From contig CAIKLM010000157.1 of NCBI GenBank assembly GCA_903828235.1, positions 1-33,640 on the forward strand: a DNA stretch of 33,640 nucleotides. The letters run 5' to 3'. The notes beneath the pieces are model-generated. The model was not told where the DNA came from. It did not search any database and saw nothing but the letters and a program-made list of their open reading frames with translations. Position numbers and translations under genes: made by a program. Positions 1 through 9,158 of the stretch are shown here, piece after piece (within the stretch, counting starts at the first letter, position 1; every line of letters starts with the position of its first letter). Source of the stretch: an uncultured beta proteobacterium (GTDB taxonomy: Bacteria > Pseudomonadota > Gammaproteobacteria > Burkholderiales > Burkholderiaceae_C).

Positions 1-74
1 CCCTGCGCGGCTTGCCGCCCCGCGAAGGACATCCAGAACAAACCGACAGGAGCAAGCAGCTACAGTTGTCCACA

Positions 75-96
75 GCCGGGATCACGCGATCCCGGC
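75..96. repeat. Perfect 9-bp inverted repeat (hairpin)
   Basis: GCCGGGATC (75-83) pairs with GATCCCGGC (88-96) across the loop ACGC. There is no T-tract, so it does not look like a classical intrinsic terminator. It lies just left of the GGGTCAAAGTTC repeats and is probably part of the same element end. Confidence 0.55.
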
Positions 97-106
97 CACA
101 AGCCCT

Positions 107-149
107 GGGTCAAAGTTCAGTCGGCAGGGTGGGTCAAAGTTCGATCGGC
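107..149 (+). repeat. Two direct repeats with 24-bp period
   Basis: GGGTCAAAGTTCAGTCGGC (107-125) and GGGTCAAAGTTCGATCGGC (131-149) match at 17 of 19 positions. A partial third copy is at 292-302. They are candidate transposase-binding repeats of an insertion-sequence end. Confidence 0.6.
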
Positions 150-241
150 GCGGACACCATGAGTACATGGCCCAACCGGGGGGGGGCCTCCGGCGGCCCC
201 TGCGGGGGGCTGGAAGAGAGAAGACCTGAACCCCAAAACCG

Positions 242-1117
242 TCAGGCCAAGGCGGTCTGACTCAAGCCAACAGGCCTCCTCGAAACCCGGTGCGGTTCAA
301 AGTTGATGTCGATGAAGTCCTTGGGCAGGTTCTGCAGCGGGCCGAAGTAGGGCAGTTCCTCCTTCGTGCGCGCGCCGAAGAAGAGCATCAGCTTGCCGCC
401 CTCGAACTTGCCCGAGGACCGCACCCGCCGACGCCACTCGGTCATCGCGCGCATCGGCGCGCTGCCGGTGCCGGTGCAGATCATCACGATGTGGCTCTTC
501 GGATGATTCGGCGTCAGGAAGCTGGAACCGAAGGGCCCGATGACCTGGACCTTGTCGCCCACCTTCAGGTCGCACATGTAGTTGCTGGCCACGCCGCGAA
601 CGGGATGGCCCTGGTGGTCCTCCAGCACGCGCTTGATCGTCAGCGAGATGTTGTTGTAGCCCGGGCGCTCGCCGTTGCGCGGGCTCGCGATCGAGTACTG
701 GCGCGGGTGATGCGCACGGCCCTTGGCGTCCACGCCCGGCGGCAGGATGCCGATCGACTGCCCTTCGAGCACCGGAAACGGCATCGAGCCGAAGTCCAGC
801 ACGATGTGGTGCGTGTCGTAGTCCTTGCCGACTTCGGTGACGCGCACGTTGCCGGTCACCGTGGCGACGATGTGCTTTTCCGGCGCCTTGGGGCCGTAGA
901 GGTTGGTGTACGCGTGCGCCGCCGACCAGGGCGGCATCTGCGAGCCGTACGACGCGCTCTGGAACGGCGTCTCGCCAGTGGCCGCCGCGGGAAGCGGCGG
1001 CGTCGGCGCGTCGGCGGCCGTGGCCCCGGGGGCCACGCCGGCCTCGGACTGCTGCTCGGGGCTCAGCTCGGGCGGCAGTTCGTTCCAGCCGAGCTGCTCC
1101 TGCACGCTGTAGGCACG
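242..1117 (-). pseudogene. boxA: Truncated benzoyl-CoA 2,3-epoxidase reductase subunit (BoxA remnant)
   Basis: BoxA passes electrons from NADPH to the BoxB epoxidase in aerobic benzoyl-CoA degradation. The remnant has the linker ([10 protein letters not shown]), the FAD-binding stretch ([12 protein letters not shown]) and the NADP-binding stretch ([13 protein letters not shown], then [14 protein letters not shown]). From memory of the family, the intact protein is about 400 residues with an N-terminal ferredoxin-like iron-sulfur domain. That domain is absent: homology begins at the codons for AYSVQEQL (about 1114) and upstream DNA belongs to another gene. The other end stops at DFIDIN (about 301) and is followed by about 19 unrelated residues. 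An open frame from a GTG at 1105 (287 aa) remains, but without the cluster domain and the C-terminus it is unlikely to work. Both breaks point to rearrangement, the left one at a possible IS end. Confidence 0.85.
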
Positions 1118-2277
1118 CGGTGGGCAACGTGGAGATGATCGCAGCCCTGTTGCTGCTGCGTGGCAACGTCGGTCGGCCGGGGGCCGGGGTCTGCCCGATC
1201 CGCGGCCACAGCAACGTGCAGGGCGACCGCACGATGGGGATCGACGAGAAGCCGTCGGCGGCCTTCCTGGACCGCTTGCGCGAGGTGTTCGACTTCGAGC
1301 CGCCGCGCCGGCCGGGGCTCGACACCGTGGGGGCCATCGAGGCCATGCTCGCCGGGCGGGCGCGGGTCTTCGTCGGCATTGGCGGCAACTTCGCCGCGGC
1401 GGCGCCCGACACCGAAGCCACCCACCGCGCGCTGCGCCAGTGCGAGTTGACGGTGCACGTCAGCACGAAGTTCAACCGCAGCCACGTTGTGCACGGCCGG
1501 CGGGCGCTGCTGCTGCCCTGACTGGGGCGCACGGAGATCGACCTTCAGGCGGCCGGCGCGCAGGCGGTGACGGTGGAAGACTCGATGAGCATGGTCCACC
1601 TCTCGGCCGGCCGCAACGAGCCCGCCTCGCCGCACCTGCTGTCGGAGCCGATGATCGTCGCGCGCATGGCGCAGGCCACGCTGCCGGCGAGCCGCGTGCC
1701 CTGGGCCTGGATGGTCGAGGACTACCGGCGCATCCGCGACCGCATCGCCCGCGTCGTCGAGGGCTTCGAGGACTTCAACGCGCGCGTCGGCGTGCCGGGC
1801 GGCTTCCGGCTGCGCAACCTGGCGGGCGAGCGGATCTGGGCCACGGCGTCGGGGCGCGCCGAGTTCCACGTGCATGAGCTGCCGGCCAGCGCGCCGCGGG
1901 CGGCCGACGTGCTGATGCTGTCGACGATCCGCTCGCACGACCAGTACAACACCACCATCTACGGCCTCGACGATCGCTATCGCGGCGTCAAAGGCCACCG
2001 GCGGGTGGTCTTCGTCAACGAGGTCGACCTGCGGCGGTTTGGCCTGGCGGCCGGCGAGTGGGTCGACATCCATGGCCTGCCGGACGACGGCGACGGGCCG
2101 GGGCATCGGGTGGTGAAGCGCTTCCTGCTCGTGCCTTACGACATCCCGGCCGGCTGCATCGCCAGCTACTACCCCGAGACCAACCCGCTGGTGCCGCTGC
2201 GCAGCGTGGCGCTGGGCGCCGGCACGCCGACGTCCAAGTCGATCCCCGTCCGGCTGTTCCGGTCGGAGGCGCCGTGA
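1111..2277 (+). pseudogene. C-terminal half of an FdhF/YdeP-family molybdopterin oxidoreductase, with in-frame TGA
   Basis: Homology to formate-dehydrogenase-like molybdoenzymes starts abruptly at RHAVGNVEM (1111 on) and continues through [20 protein letters not shown] and [14 protein letters not shown] at 1519-1521 interrupts the motif ALLLP-x-LGRTEID. The frame then continues unbroken (SMSMVHLSAGR, then the C-terminal molybdopterin dinucleotide-binding domain) to 2277. Family members are roughly 750-800 residues; about 388 codons remain. The N-terminal catalytic and cofactor-binding parts are gone, so this is a remnant whatever the TGA means. It overlaps fdhD by GTGA, so it was once co-translated with it. 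A sequencing error at the TGA cannot be excluded, but it would not rescue the missing 5' half. Confidence 0.85.
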
Positions 2278-3086
2278 AGCCCGCCGAGGCCGAGGGGTTC
2301 GAGCCGCACGCACCGCTGGTGCAGGTGTGGGCGCAGCCGATGGACGGACGCGCCGGGCGGTTCGAGGAGGTGGCCGAGGAGACGCCGGTGGCGCTGGCGC
2401 TGAACGGTGTTTCGCAGGCCGTGATGATGGCCACGCCGTCGGACCTGGAGGACTTCGCCTTCGGCTTTGCCCTGACCGAAGGCTGGATCGACCATCGCCA
2501 CCAGATCCTCGACGTCGAAATCCAGCCGCAGGACGCGGGAGTCGTGATCGACCTGGCCACCACCGCCGCGTGCGAGCACCGCCAGCGTGCGCGGCGCCGC
2601 ACCATGGCGGGCCGCACCGGCTGCGGGCTGTGCGGCGTCGAGAGCCTGCAGCAGATGGCGGTGCGCGGGCCGGCACGCGCCACGGCGCCATCGACACCCG
2701 GCGGCGCGGACCCCGGCGCGATGGTGCGGGCCTCGATGGCCTTCCAGCGCCACCAGCACCTGCAGGCCCGGTGCGGCGGCCTGCACGCCGCGGCCTGGTG
2801 CGGACGGGACGGCGAGGTTCTTCTCGTGCGCGAGGACGTGGGCCGCCACAACGCGCTGGACAAGCTGATCGGGGCGCTGCTGCGCCAGGGCGCGGCGCCG
2901 GGCGCGGGCTTCGTGCTGATGTCCAGCCGCTGCAGCTACGAGCTGGTGCAGAAGGCGAGCGCCGCCGGCATCGGCGCACTGGCGTGCGTGTCGGCGCCGA
3001 CGGCGCACGCGGTGCGCACGGCCGCGGCCTGCGGCGTGTCGCTGTGGGGCTTCGTGCGCGAGGGCCGGGCCTCGCGCTACGCCTGA
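2274..3086 (+). CDS. fdhD: Formate dehydrogenase accessory sulfurtransferase FdhD
   Basis: FdhD transfers sulfur from a cysteine desulfurase to the molybdenum cofactor before it enters formate dehydrogenase. The 270-residue frame has the expected length. It carries the family motif GRTGCGLCGVES with its two cysteines (about C117 and C120), the early EETPVALALNG, the central DLEDFAFGFALTEGW and the downstream REDVGRHNALDKLIG. The GTG start at 2274 overlaps the stop of the oxidoreductase remnant (GTGA), which implies translational coupling. Its local partner is broken, so it either serves a formate dehydrogenase elsewhere or is on its way to decay. The frame itself looks intact. One local difference is MSSRCSYELVQKAS where, from memory, many homologues have SGR followed by a similar stretch. 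Confidence 0.93.
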   Translation: MKPAEAEGFEPHAPLVQVWAQPMDGRAGRFEEVAEETPVALALNGVSQAVMMATPSDLEDFAFGFALTEGWIDHRHQILDVEIQPQDAGVVIDLATTAACEHRQRARRRTMAGRTGCGLCGVESLQQMAVRGPARATAPSTPGGADPGAMVRASMAFQRHQHLQARCGGLHAAAWCGRDGEVLLVREDVGRHNALDKLIGALLRQGAAPGAGFVLMSSRCSYELVQKASAAGIGALACVSAPTAHAVRTAAACGVSLWGFVREGRASRYA

Positions 3087-3138
3087 GCGCCCCGCCGGGC
3101 GCCGCACGATCGCCGCGACGCGGCAGCGACCCGACCAG

Positions 3139-5226
3139 CTACCCCTTGGCCCCGCCAGCCCGGGCGGCGAACGCCACGAACGCGTCGATCGCCTCGACGG
3201 GCGCGATGCCGTCGCGCTTGAACACGCGCTCGGGCGGGTGCCCGAGCAGCAGCTTCTTCACCGGCAGCTCGAGCTTCTTGCCGGTGAGCGTCCGCGGGAT
3301 CGCCGCGACAACGTGCACCTCGTCGGGCACGTGCCGGGACGACAGTCCGGCGCGGATCGCCTGGGCGAGGCGCTGTCGCAACGCCGCGTCGTCTGGCGTG
3401 CCAGGCCGCAGCACGACGAACAGCAGCAGGCACGACGGGCGGCCCAGGTACTCGAGGTCGACGACGAGGCTGTCGAGGATCTCGGGCTGCGCCTCGACCA
3501 CGCGGTAGAACTCGCTCGTGCCCATCCTGATCCCGGCACGGTTGATCGTGGCGTCCGAGCGGCCATAGAGGATGCCGCCTGTGGCCTGCGGCCGCGGTAC
3601 CAGCCGCAGCCAGTCGCCGTGCCGCCACACCGGGCCGGTGACCGGGTCGTCGAACAGGTCGAAGTAGCTCTCGCGGTAGCGCGCGCCGTCGGCGTCGTTC
3701 CAGAAGAAGAGTGGCATCGACGGAACCGGCCGGGTGCAGACCAGTTCGCCGACCGCGCCGACCACGGCGCGACCGGCATCGTCGAACGCGTGCACCGCGC
3801 AACCGAGGTTGCGGCACTGCAGCTCGCCCGCGTACACCGGCAGCGTTGGCAGACCGACCATGAAGCCGCCCGAGATGTCGGTGCCGCCCGACACCGAGGC
3901 GAGCCAGACGTCGCGCTTGACGGCGCTGTAGATCCAGGCGAAGCACTCCGGCGCCAGCGGCGAGCCGCTCGACTGGATCGCCTCGAGCGCCGACAGGTCG
4001 CAGGTCTCGCGCGGCACCAGGCCCGCCTTCAGCCCGCTGGCGAAGAATGCGGCGCCGGCGCCCATCGTGCGCACCCGGTGCTTCGCGGCGAAACGCCACA
4101 GGAACGCCCAGTCCGGACCGCCGCCCGCCTCGGCCGGCAGGTTCGCGCGGGGTCCGCCAGCGGCGCCGTCGTACAGGCAGGCGGTGGCGCCTGCGAGCAG
4201 CCCCAGCAGCTGCAGGTTCCACACGATCCAGCCAGTGGACGACATCCAGAAGAACCGGTGGCCGGGCCCGAGGTCGGTGTGCAGCACGGTGGTGACGAGC
4301 CCGGCGAGCAGGATGCCGCCGTGACCGTGCACGATCGACTTCGGCAGCCCGGTGGTGCCCGACGAGTAGACGATCCACAGCGGGGCGTCGAACGGCATCG
4401 GCACCGGCGCAAGGGGCGCGGGCTCGCGCACCGCCTCGACCCAGCCGAGCGTGCGCAGCGTGCGCGGACCCGCGCCGTCGGGCGCGTCGAATGCCGGCGG
4501 CGCGGCACCGGGGTCGAGCACCGGCAGCCACACCAGCGCCTCGAGCGACGGCAGCCGCGCGACGATCTGCGCGAGCGGCTCGCGCCGGTCGTGCGCCCGG
4601 CCGCCGAAGCGGTAGCCGTCGCAGGCGATCAGCACCTTGGGGGCGATCTGGGTGAACCGGTCGCCGACCGCCACCGGCCCCATGTCGGGCGAGCACACCG
4701 ACCACACCGCGCCGATCGAGGCGACCGCGAGGAACGCGATGACCGTGTGCGGCAGGTTGGGCAGCCAGGCGACGACGCGGTCGCCCGGCTGCACGCCGAG
4801 CGCGCGCAGCGAGGCTGCGAACGCGCCGACGTCGCGGCGCAGCGTCGGCCAGTCGACCGCCCCTTCGCCGAGTGCCTCGCTCTCCCACAGCAGGGCCGGA
4901 CCGGACAGGCCGTCGTGCCGCAGCACCTGGTCGACGAGGTTCAGCCGGACGTCCGGACACCACTGCGCCCCTGGCATCCGGTCGGCAGTCAGCATCCGCG
5001 CCGGTGCGCGGTCGGCGCGGATCTCGAACCAGTCCCACACCGCGCGCCAGAAGGCCTCGAGGTCGGTCACCGACCACTGCCACAGGTCCTCGTAGCGCTC
5101 GAATCGCAAGCCTCGGGTGTGCGCGAGCCAGTCGGTGAACGAGGTGATGCGGGCCCGCGCGATGCGCTCGGGGTCCGGCGTCCAGAGCGGCACGTCGGCG
5201 GCGGCCGGGGCCGCGGGGTCCGTCAC
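3139..5226 (-). CDS. Acetoacetyl-CoA synthetase-like beta-keto-acid:CoA ligase
   Basis: An adenylate-forming enzyme of 695 residues that closely matches acetoacetate-CoA ligases (ATP + beta-keto acid + CoA to acyl-CoA + AMP + PPi). Visible features are the N-terminal ACAS-type extension (about 30-130), the AMP-binding loop VYSSGTTGLPKSIVHG (about 287-301), WMSSTGWIVWN, SVSGGTDISGGF, YGRSDATINRAGIRMGTSE and the C-terminal PRTLTGKKLELPVKK, whose lysine near 650 is the usual catalytic one. Known enzymes are about 650 residues. The GTG at 5226 is chosen because it overlaps the amidase stop (GTGA). It is last in the importer operon. Next to a biotin-dependent carboxylase it fits activation of a freshly formed beta-keto acid (acetoacetate or an aroylacetate). 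The acyl specificity cannot be read from the sequence. Confidence 0.88.
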   Translation of the reverse strand: MTDPAAPAAADVPLWTPDPERIARARITSFTDWLAHTRGLRFERYEDLWQWSVTDLEAFWRAVWDWFEIRADRAPARMLTADRMPGAQWCPDVRLNLVDQVLRHDGLSGPALLWESEALGEGAVDWPTLRRDVGAFAASLRALGVQPGDRVVAWLPNLPHTVIAFLAVASIGAVWSVCSPDMGPVAVGDRFTQIAPKVLIACDGYRFGGRAHDRREPLAQIVARLPSLEALVWLPVLDPGAAPPAFDAPDGAGPRTLRTLGWVEAVREPAPLAPVPMPFDAPLWIVYSSGTTGLPKSIVHGHGGILLAGLVTTVLHTDLGPGHRFFWMSSTGWIVWNLQLLGLLAGATACLYDGAAGGPRANLPAEAGGGPDWAFLWRFAAKHRVRTMGAGAAFFASGLKAGLVPRETCDLSALEAIQSSGSPLAPECFAWIYSAVKRDVWLASVSGGTDISGGFMVGLPTLPVYAGELQCRNLGCAVHAFDDAGRAVVGAVGELVCTRPVPSMPLFFWNDADGARYRESYFDLFDDPVTGPVWRHGDWLRLVPRPQATGGILYGRSDATINRAGIRMGTSEFYRVVEAQPEILDSLVVDLEYLGRPSCLLLFVVLRPGTPDDAALRQRLAQAIRAGLSSRHVPDEVHVVAAIPRTLTGKKLELPVKKLLLGHPPERVFKRDGIAPVEAIDAFVAFAARAGGAKG

Positions 5227-6656
5227 CGGGACACCGCGGGCGTGGCGATCGTCACCGGCGCCAGGGCGCGCTCGACCACCGCAGCGGCAGAGAACAGCTC
5301 GTCCTCGCGAAAGCGCCGCCCGACGAGCTGCACGCCGTTCGGCAGCGCGATCGCGGGCAGGCTCAGCGCGTTCACCCACATCACGTTGCGCATCGTGTCG
5401 AACAGCGCGCGGGTGGCGGCCTCGTCAAGGAAATGGTCGAAGTCGAGCGGCGGCGCGGTCATGCCAGCCACCGGCGCCAGCACGATCGGGTGCGTCTCCA
5501 TCCAGAGCGCGACCTCGCGCGCGATCGCGCGGCGCTCGGCGAAGGCGGCGATGTAGCGCTCGACGTCGGTGCCCAGCTCGAACAGGCCGAACATCGCCTC
5601 GATGTGCTGCCGGTTGCTCTCGCCGATCATCGTGCGCCAGGTCGGCATCGCCGCGCGCAGCAGCTCGGTGCCGACGAGCGCGGCCCACACCTCGGGCGCG
5701 CGTGCGGCCTGCGGGATCGCGGCGTCGACCACCTCGTAGCCGGCCCGCGCCAGCGCTGCCGCCACCGCATCGACGCGGGCGACGATCTCCGGGGCAACCC
5801 GCGCGCCGGTCTGCAGCACCATGCGCGCGACCCGCGGCCGCCGGCCGCCTGGAGAGGGATCGCCAGGAGCGGGTTCGCCGAGAGGCGGCCCGTCGCGCAC
5901 GACCGGCACGGTCGCGGGATCGCCGGGATGCACGCCGGCCAGCGCACGGTAGGCGGCCTCGAGGTCGGCGAGCGTGCGCGCGAACGGCCCGATCGAGTTC
6001 ATCAGGTCGAGCGTCGGCGGGCCGTCGAAAGGCGGCAGCGACGAAACCCCGGGCACCCGCCCGGCCGAGGGCCGCAGCCCCCAGACGCCGCAGAAGCTCG
6101 CCGGCACGCGGATCGAGCCGCCGTAATCGGCCCCCAGGCCGAGCGGGGCGAAGCCCGCGGCGACCGCCGCGGCGTCGCCGCCCGAGGAGCCGCCGGCGGT
6201 GCGGGACGGATCGCGCGGGTTGCGCGTGGCCCCGTGCAGGCTGCTGATGGTGTTCCAGCGGATCTGGAAGTCGGGTTGGTTCGCCTTGCCGACCACGATC
6301 GCGCCGGCCGCGCGCAGCCGGCGCACCGCCTCGGCATCGGCCGGCGACACGCGCTGCGCGAACGGCGCCACGCCCTCGGTCCGGCGCCACCCGGCGACGT
6401 CGAAGTGATCCTTGATCGACACCGGCACGCCGTCCAGCGGCAGGCCGGCGCGCGCGACGTGATCCGCGTCGGCCGCCCGCGCCTGCGCGAGGGCTTCGTC
6501 GGGCCGCAGCTCGACGAACGCGTGCACCGCCGGATCGAGCCGCCCGATGCGCGCCAAGTGCGCGCGCATCACGGCCTCGCGGCTCACCTCGCGCCGAACG
6601 ACGAGCCGCACGAGGCTCGCCGCGTCCAGCGCGCACAGCGCGTCGTCGTCGGTCAC
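5223..6656 (-). CDS. Amidase-signature family hydrolase
   Basis: A 477-residue amidase-signature enzyme. The Ser-cisSer-Lys triad is visible: K82 in VSIKDHFDVAG, the serine of GGSSGGDAAAVAAG (about 157) and the nucleophile S181 in DYGGSIRVPASF. The family hydrolyses amides, or acts as amidotransferase A subunits. No GatB/GatC partner is nearby, so a stand-alone catabolic amidase is likelier. The GTG start at 6656 follows a GGGGAG-type ribosome site. It sits between the LivF-type ATPase and the ligase and overlaps the latter by GTGA, so it belongs to the operon. Its role in ketone metabolism is unclear: it could release the real substrate from an amide, or hydrolyse an intermediate. Confidence 0.88.
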   Translation of the reverse strand: MTDDDALCALDAASLVRLVVRREVSREAVMRAHLARIGRLDPAVHAFVELRPDEALAQARAADADHVARAGLPLDGVPVSIKDHFDVAGWRRTEGVAPFAQRVSPADAEAVRRLRAAGAIVVGKANQPDFQIRWNTISSLHGATRNPRDPSRTAGGSSGGDAAAVAAGFAPLGLGADYGGSIRVPASFCGVWGLRPSAGRVPGVSSLPPFDGPPTLDLMNSIGPFARTLADLEAAYRALAGVHPGDPATVPVVRDGPPLGEPAPGDPSPGGRRPRVARMVLQTGARVAPEIVARVDAVAAALARAGYEVVDAAIPQAARAPEVWAALVGTELLRAAMPTWRTMIGESNRQHIEAMFGLFELGTDVERYIAAFAERRAIAREVALWMETHPIVLAPVAGMTAPPLDFDHFLDEAATRALFDTMRNVMWVNALSLPAIALPNGVQLVGRRFREDELFSAAAVVERALAPVTIATPAVSR

Positions 6657-6687
6657 CCTTTCGCTCCCCTTGTCCTGGGCCGGGCCC

Positions 6688-7387
<700 letters not shown>

Positions 7388-7395
<8 letters not shown>

Positions 7396-8137
7396 GGTCG
7401 TCCCCGAGGTAGGCCGTGATCACGGCCGGATCGGCCAGCACCTGGGCCGGCGGCCCTTCGGCGATCTTGGCGCCGGCGTTCATCACGACGCAGCGGTCGC
7501 ACACCGAACGGATCGCGTCCATCACGTGCTCGACCATCAGGATCGTCACGTTGCCGCCGCGCAGCGAGCGGATCAGCTCGAGCGCGACGCCGAGCTCGGT
7601 CGGGTTGAGGCCGGCCAGCCACTCGTCGAGCAGCAGCACCTGGGGCTGTGCGGCGAGTGCGCGCGCAAGCTCGACGCGCTTCTGGTCGATGTAGGTGATC
7701 TCGCCGGCCAGGCGGTCGGCCTGGCCGGCCAGCCCGACACGCTCGATCAGCCCGTCGACGAACGCGCCCATCGGGCCCGCGGGCGGGCGGCCGCCGAACG
7801 TGGCCCCGGCGCGCACGTTCTCGCGCACGCTCATCGTCCGGAACACCCGGACGAGCTGGAAGGTGCGCGCAATGCCGGCCCGCGCAATGCGGTGCGGCGG
7901 CAGGCCGGCGATGTCGCGTCCGGCGAAGCGGATGCGCCCGGCGTCGGGCACCAGCGCGCCGCTGATCAGGTTCATCGCCGTGGTCTTGCCCGAGCCGTTG
8001 GGCCCGAGCAGGCCGACGATCTCGCCGCTGTGAACGTCGAAGCTGAGCTGGTCGACCGCGCGCAACCCGCCGAAGGCCTTGCTGACGGCCTCGAGCGAGA
8101 GCACCGGCTCGCGGCCGGCCTGCGGCAGCGCGCTCAC
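7388..8137 (-). CDS. livG: LivG-type ABC transporter ATP-binding protein with altered signature
   Basis: A 249-residue ATPase with Walker A GPNGSGKTTAMN (about 44-55) and the LivG-type extension RTFQLVRVFRTMSVRENV. The signature region reads EITYIDQKRVELARALA where an LSYGQQ-like stretch is usual, and Walker B reads VLLLDEWLAGLNPTE instead of the common DEPAAGMNPTE. The glycine of the signature and the proline after the catalytic glutamate are therefore changed, while the glutamate itself is kept. The GTG start at 8137 has an upstream GGAGGG. It probably pairs with the canonical LivF-type subunit, giving one consensus and one degenerate ATP site. Confidence 0.92.
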
Positions 8138-8195
8138 TGGACTACCCTCCGAGCTGCGCGCTCCGGGATGAGCGCTTGGGAGCGGCCCGGCGCGC

Positions 8196-9158
8196 TCATG
8201 GCCGCGGCTCCGCCGACGCCGGGGGCGCAGCCTTCGCGGCGTCGTTGGGCCGGCGCCACCGGCCCTGCAGCAGGCCGAGCACGCCGCGCGGCAGCGCGTA
8301 CACGATCAGCAGGAAGATCAGGCCGAGCACGATGCTGAAGTGGTTCGGGAAGTACTTGATGAGCACCTCGAACAGGAACACCAGCGGCAGCACGCCGAGC
8401 AGCGGCCCCCAGAACGCGCCGACGCCGCCCAGCAGCGCCATGATCACGACCTGGAACGAGATCTGCGCGTTGAAGGCGATCGACGGGTCGATGTAGGTCC
8501 AGCGCGGCGCGACGATCGCGCCGACCAGCACCATGAACACCGAGCTGATGACGAACATCGTGAGCTTGGCTCGGGTGGTGTCGACGCCGCAGTGGCGCGA
8601 GGCCGCCTCGTCCTCGCCGATCAGCCGCAGCGCGAAGCCCAGCCGCGAGCGCGACGCCCACCAGGCGGCGCCGAGCACCAGCACGAAGAGGACGAGCAGC
8701 TTCCAGTAGATCTCGCCCGGCGAGGTGTCGACGAACACGTAGCGGCCCACGGACCTGGAGACGTTGGCCTCGTACCAGGTGACCAGCTGCCGGACGAGCT
8801 CGGTGAGCCCGAAGGTGAAGATCACGAAGTACATGCCCGAGAGCCGCAGCGTCATGAGCCCGACCACGAGCGCGAGGACCGCGCCCACGACCAGCGCGAT
8901 GCCGAGCACCGCGACGAACGGCAGCTTGTCGGCGAACACCGCCGTCACGTAGGAGCCCAGCCCGAAGAACGACACCGAGGCGAGCGAGATGTACCGGGTC
9001 GTGCCCGAGAACATGCCCCAGGCGGTGGCCAGCACCCCGAACATCAGCAGGTTGATGCCGAGCGAGGTCGTGTAGTCGTTGCCCAGCTTCGGCACCGCGG
9101 CCAGGGCCGCGAGGGCGACGATGGCGACCGCCGCGAGCGCGACGCGCGGGCGGCTCAC
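8196..9158 (-). CDS. livM: LivM-type ABC transporter permease
   Basis: A 320-residue, very hydrophobic protein with multiple membrane segments. It contains the LivM landmarks SLASVSFFGLGSYVTAVFADK, RLIGEDEAASRHCGVD and LLGGVGAFWGPLLG. It is one of the two permeases that form the translocation path. The GTG start at 9158 overlaps the LivH-type stop (GTGA). The 58 bases to the LivG-type gene hold the ribosome site for that gene. The C-terminus ends in a proline/alanine-rich cytoplasmic tail. Confidence 0.93.
   Translation of the reverse strand: MSRPRVALAAVAIVALAALAAVPKLGNDYTTSLGINLLMFGVLATAWGMFSGTTRYISLASVSFFGLGSYVTAVFADKLPFVAVLGIALVVGAVLALVVGLMTLRLSGMYFVIFTFGLTELVRQLVTWYEANVSRSVGRYVFVDTSPGEIYWKLLVLFVLVLGAAWWASRSRLGFALRLIGEDEAASRHCGVDTTRAKLTMFVISSVFMVLVGAIVAPRWTYIDPSIAFNAQISFQVVIMALLGGVGAFWGPLLGVLPLVFLFEVLIKYFPNHFSIVLGLIFLLIVYALPRGVLGLLQGRWRRPNDAAKAAPPASAEPRP

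Larger units (their letters stand above)
1..300. mobile_element. Possible insertion-sequence terminus (IS21-like end), no transposase gene
   Basis: No convincing gene is seen here. The stretch has a 9-bp-stem hairpin (75-96) and two spaced copies of GGGTCAAAGTTC (107 and 131). A diverged copy, GGTTCAAAGTT, lies at 292-302, exactly where boxA homology stops. Multiple short repeats at an end, and the truncation of a neighbouring gene at the last copy, are what an IS21-type terminus would look like. The family assignment is from memory of similar ends. Any transposase genes would lie left of the window. Confidence 0.35.

Noticed and set aside
12..260. 82-codon open frame at the left edge
   Set aside because: It runs through the hairpin and direct repeats and resembles no protein.
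1519..1521. Selenocysteine codon as a firm call
   Set aside because: The gene lacks its 5' half, the TGA is not at the known catalytic Sec position near the N-terminus, and no convincing SECIS hairpin was seen after it.
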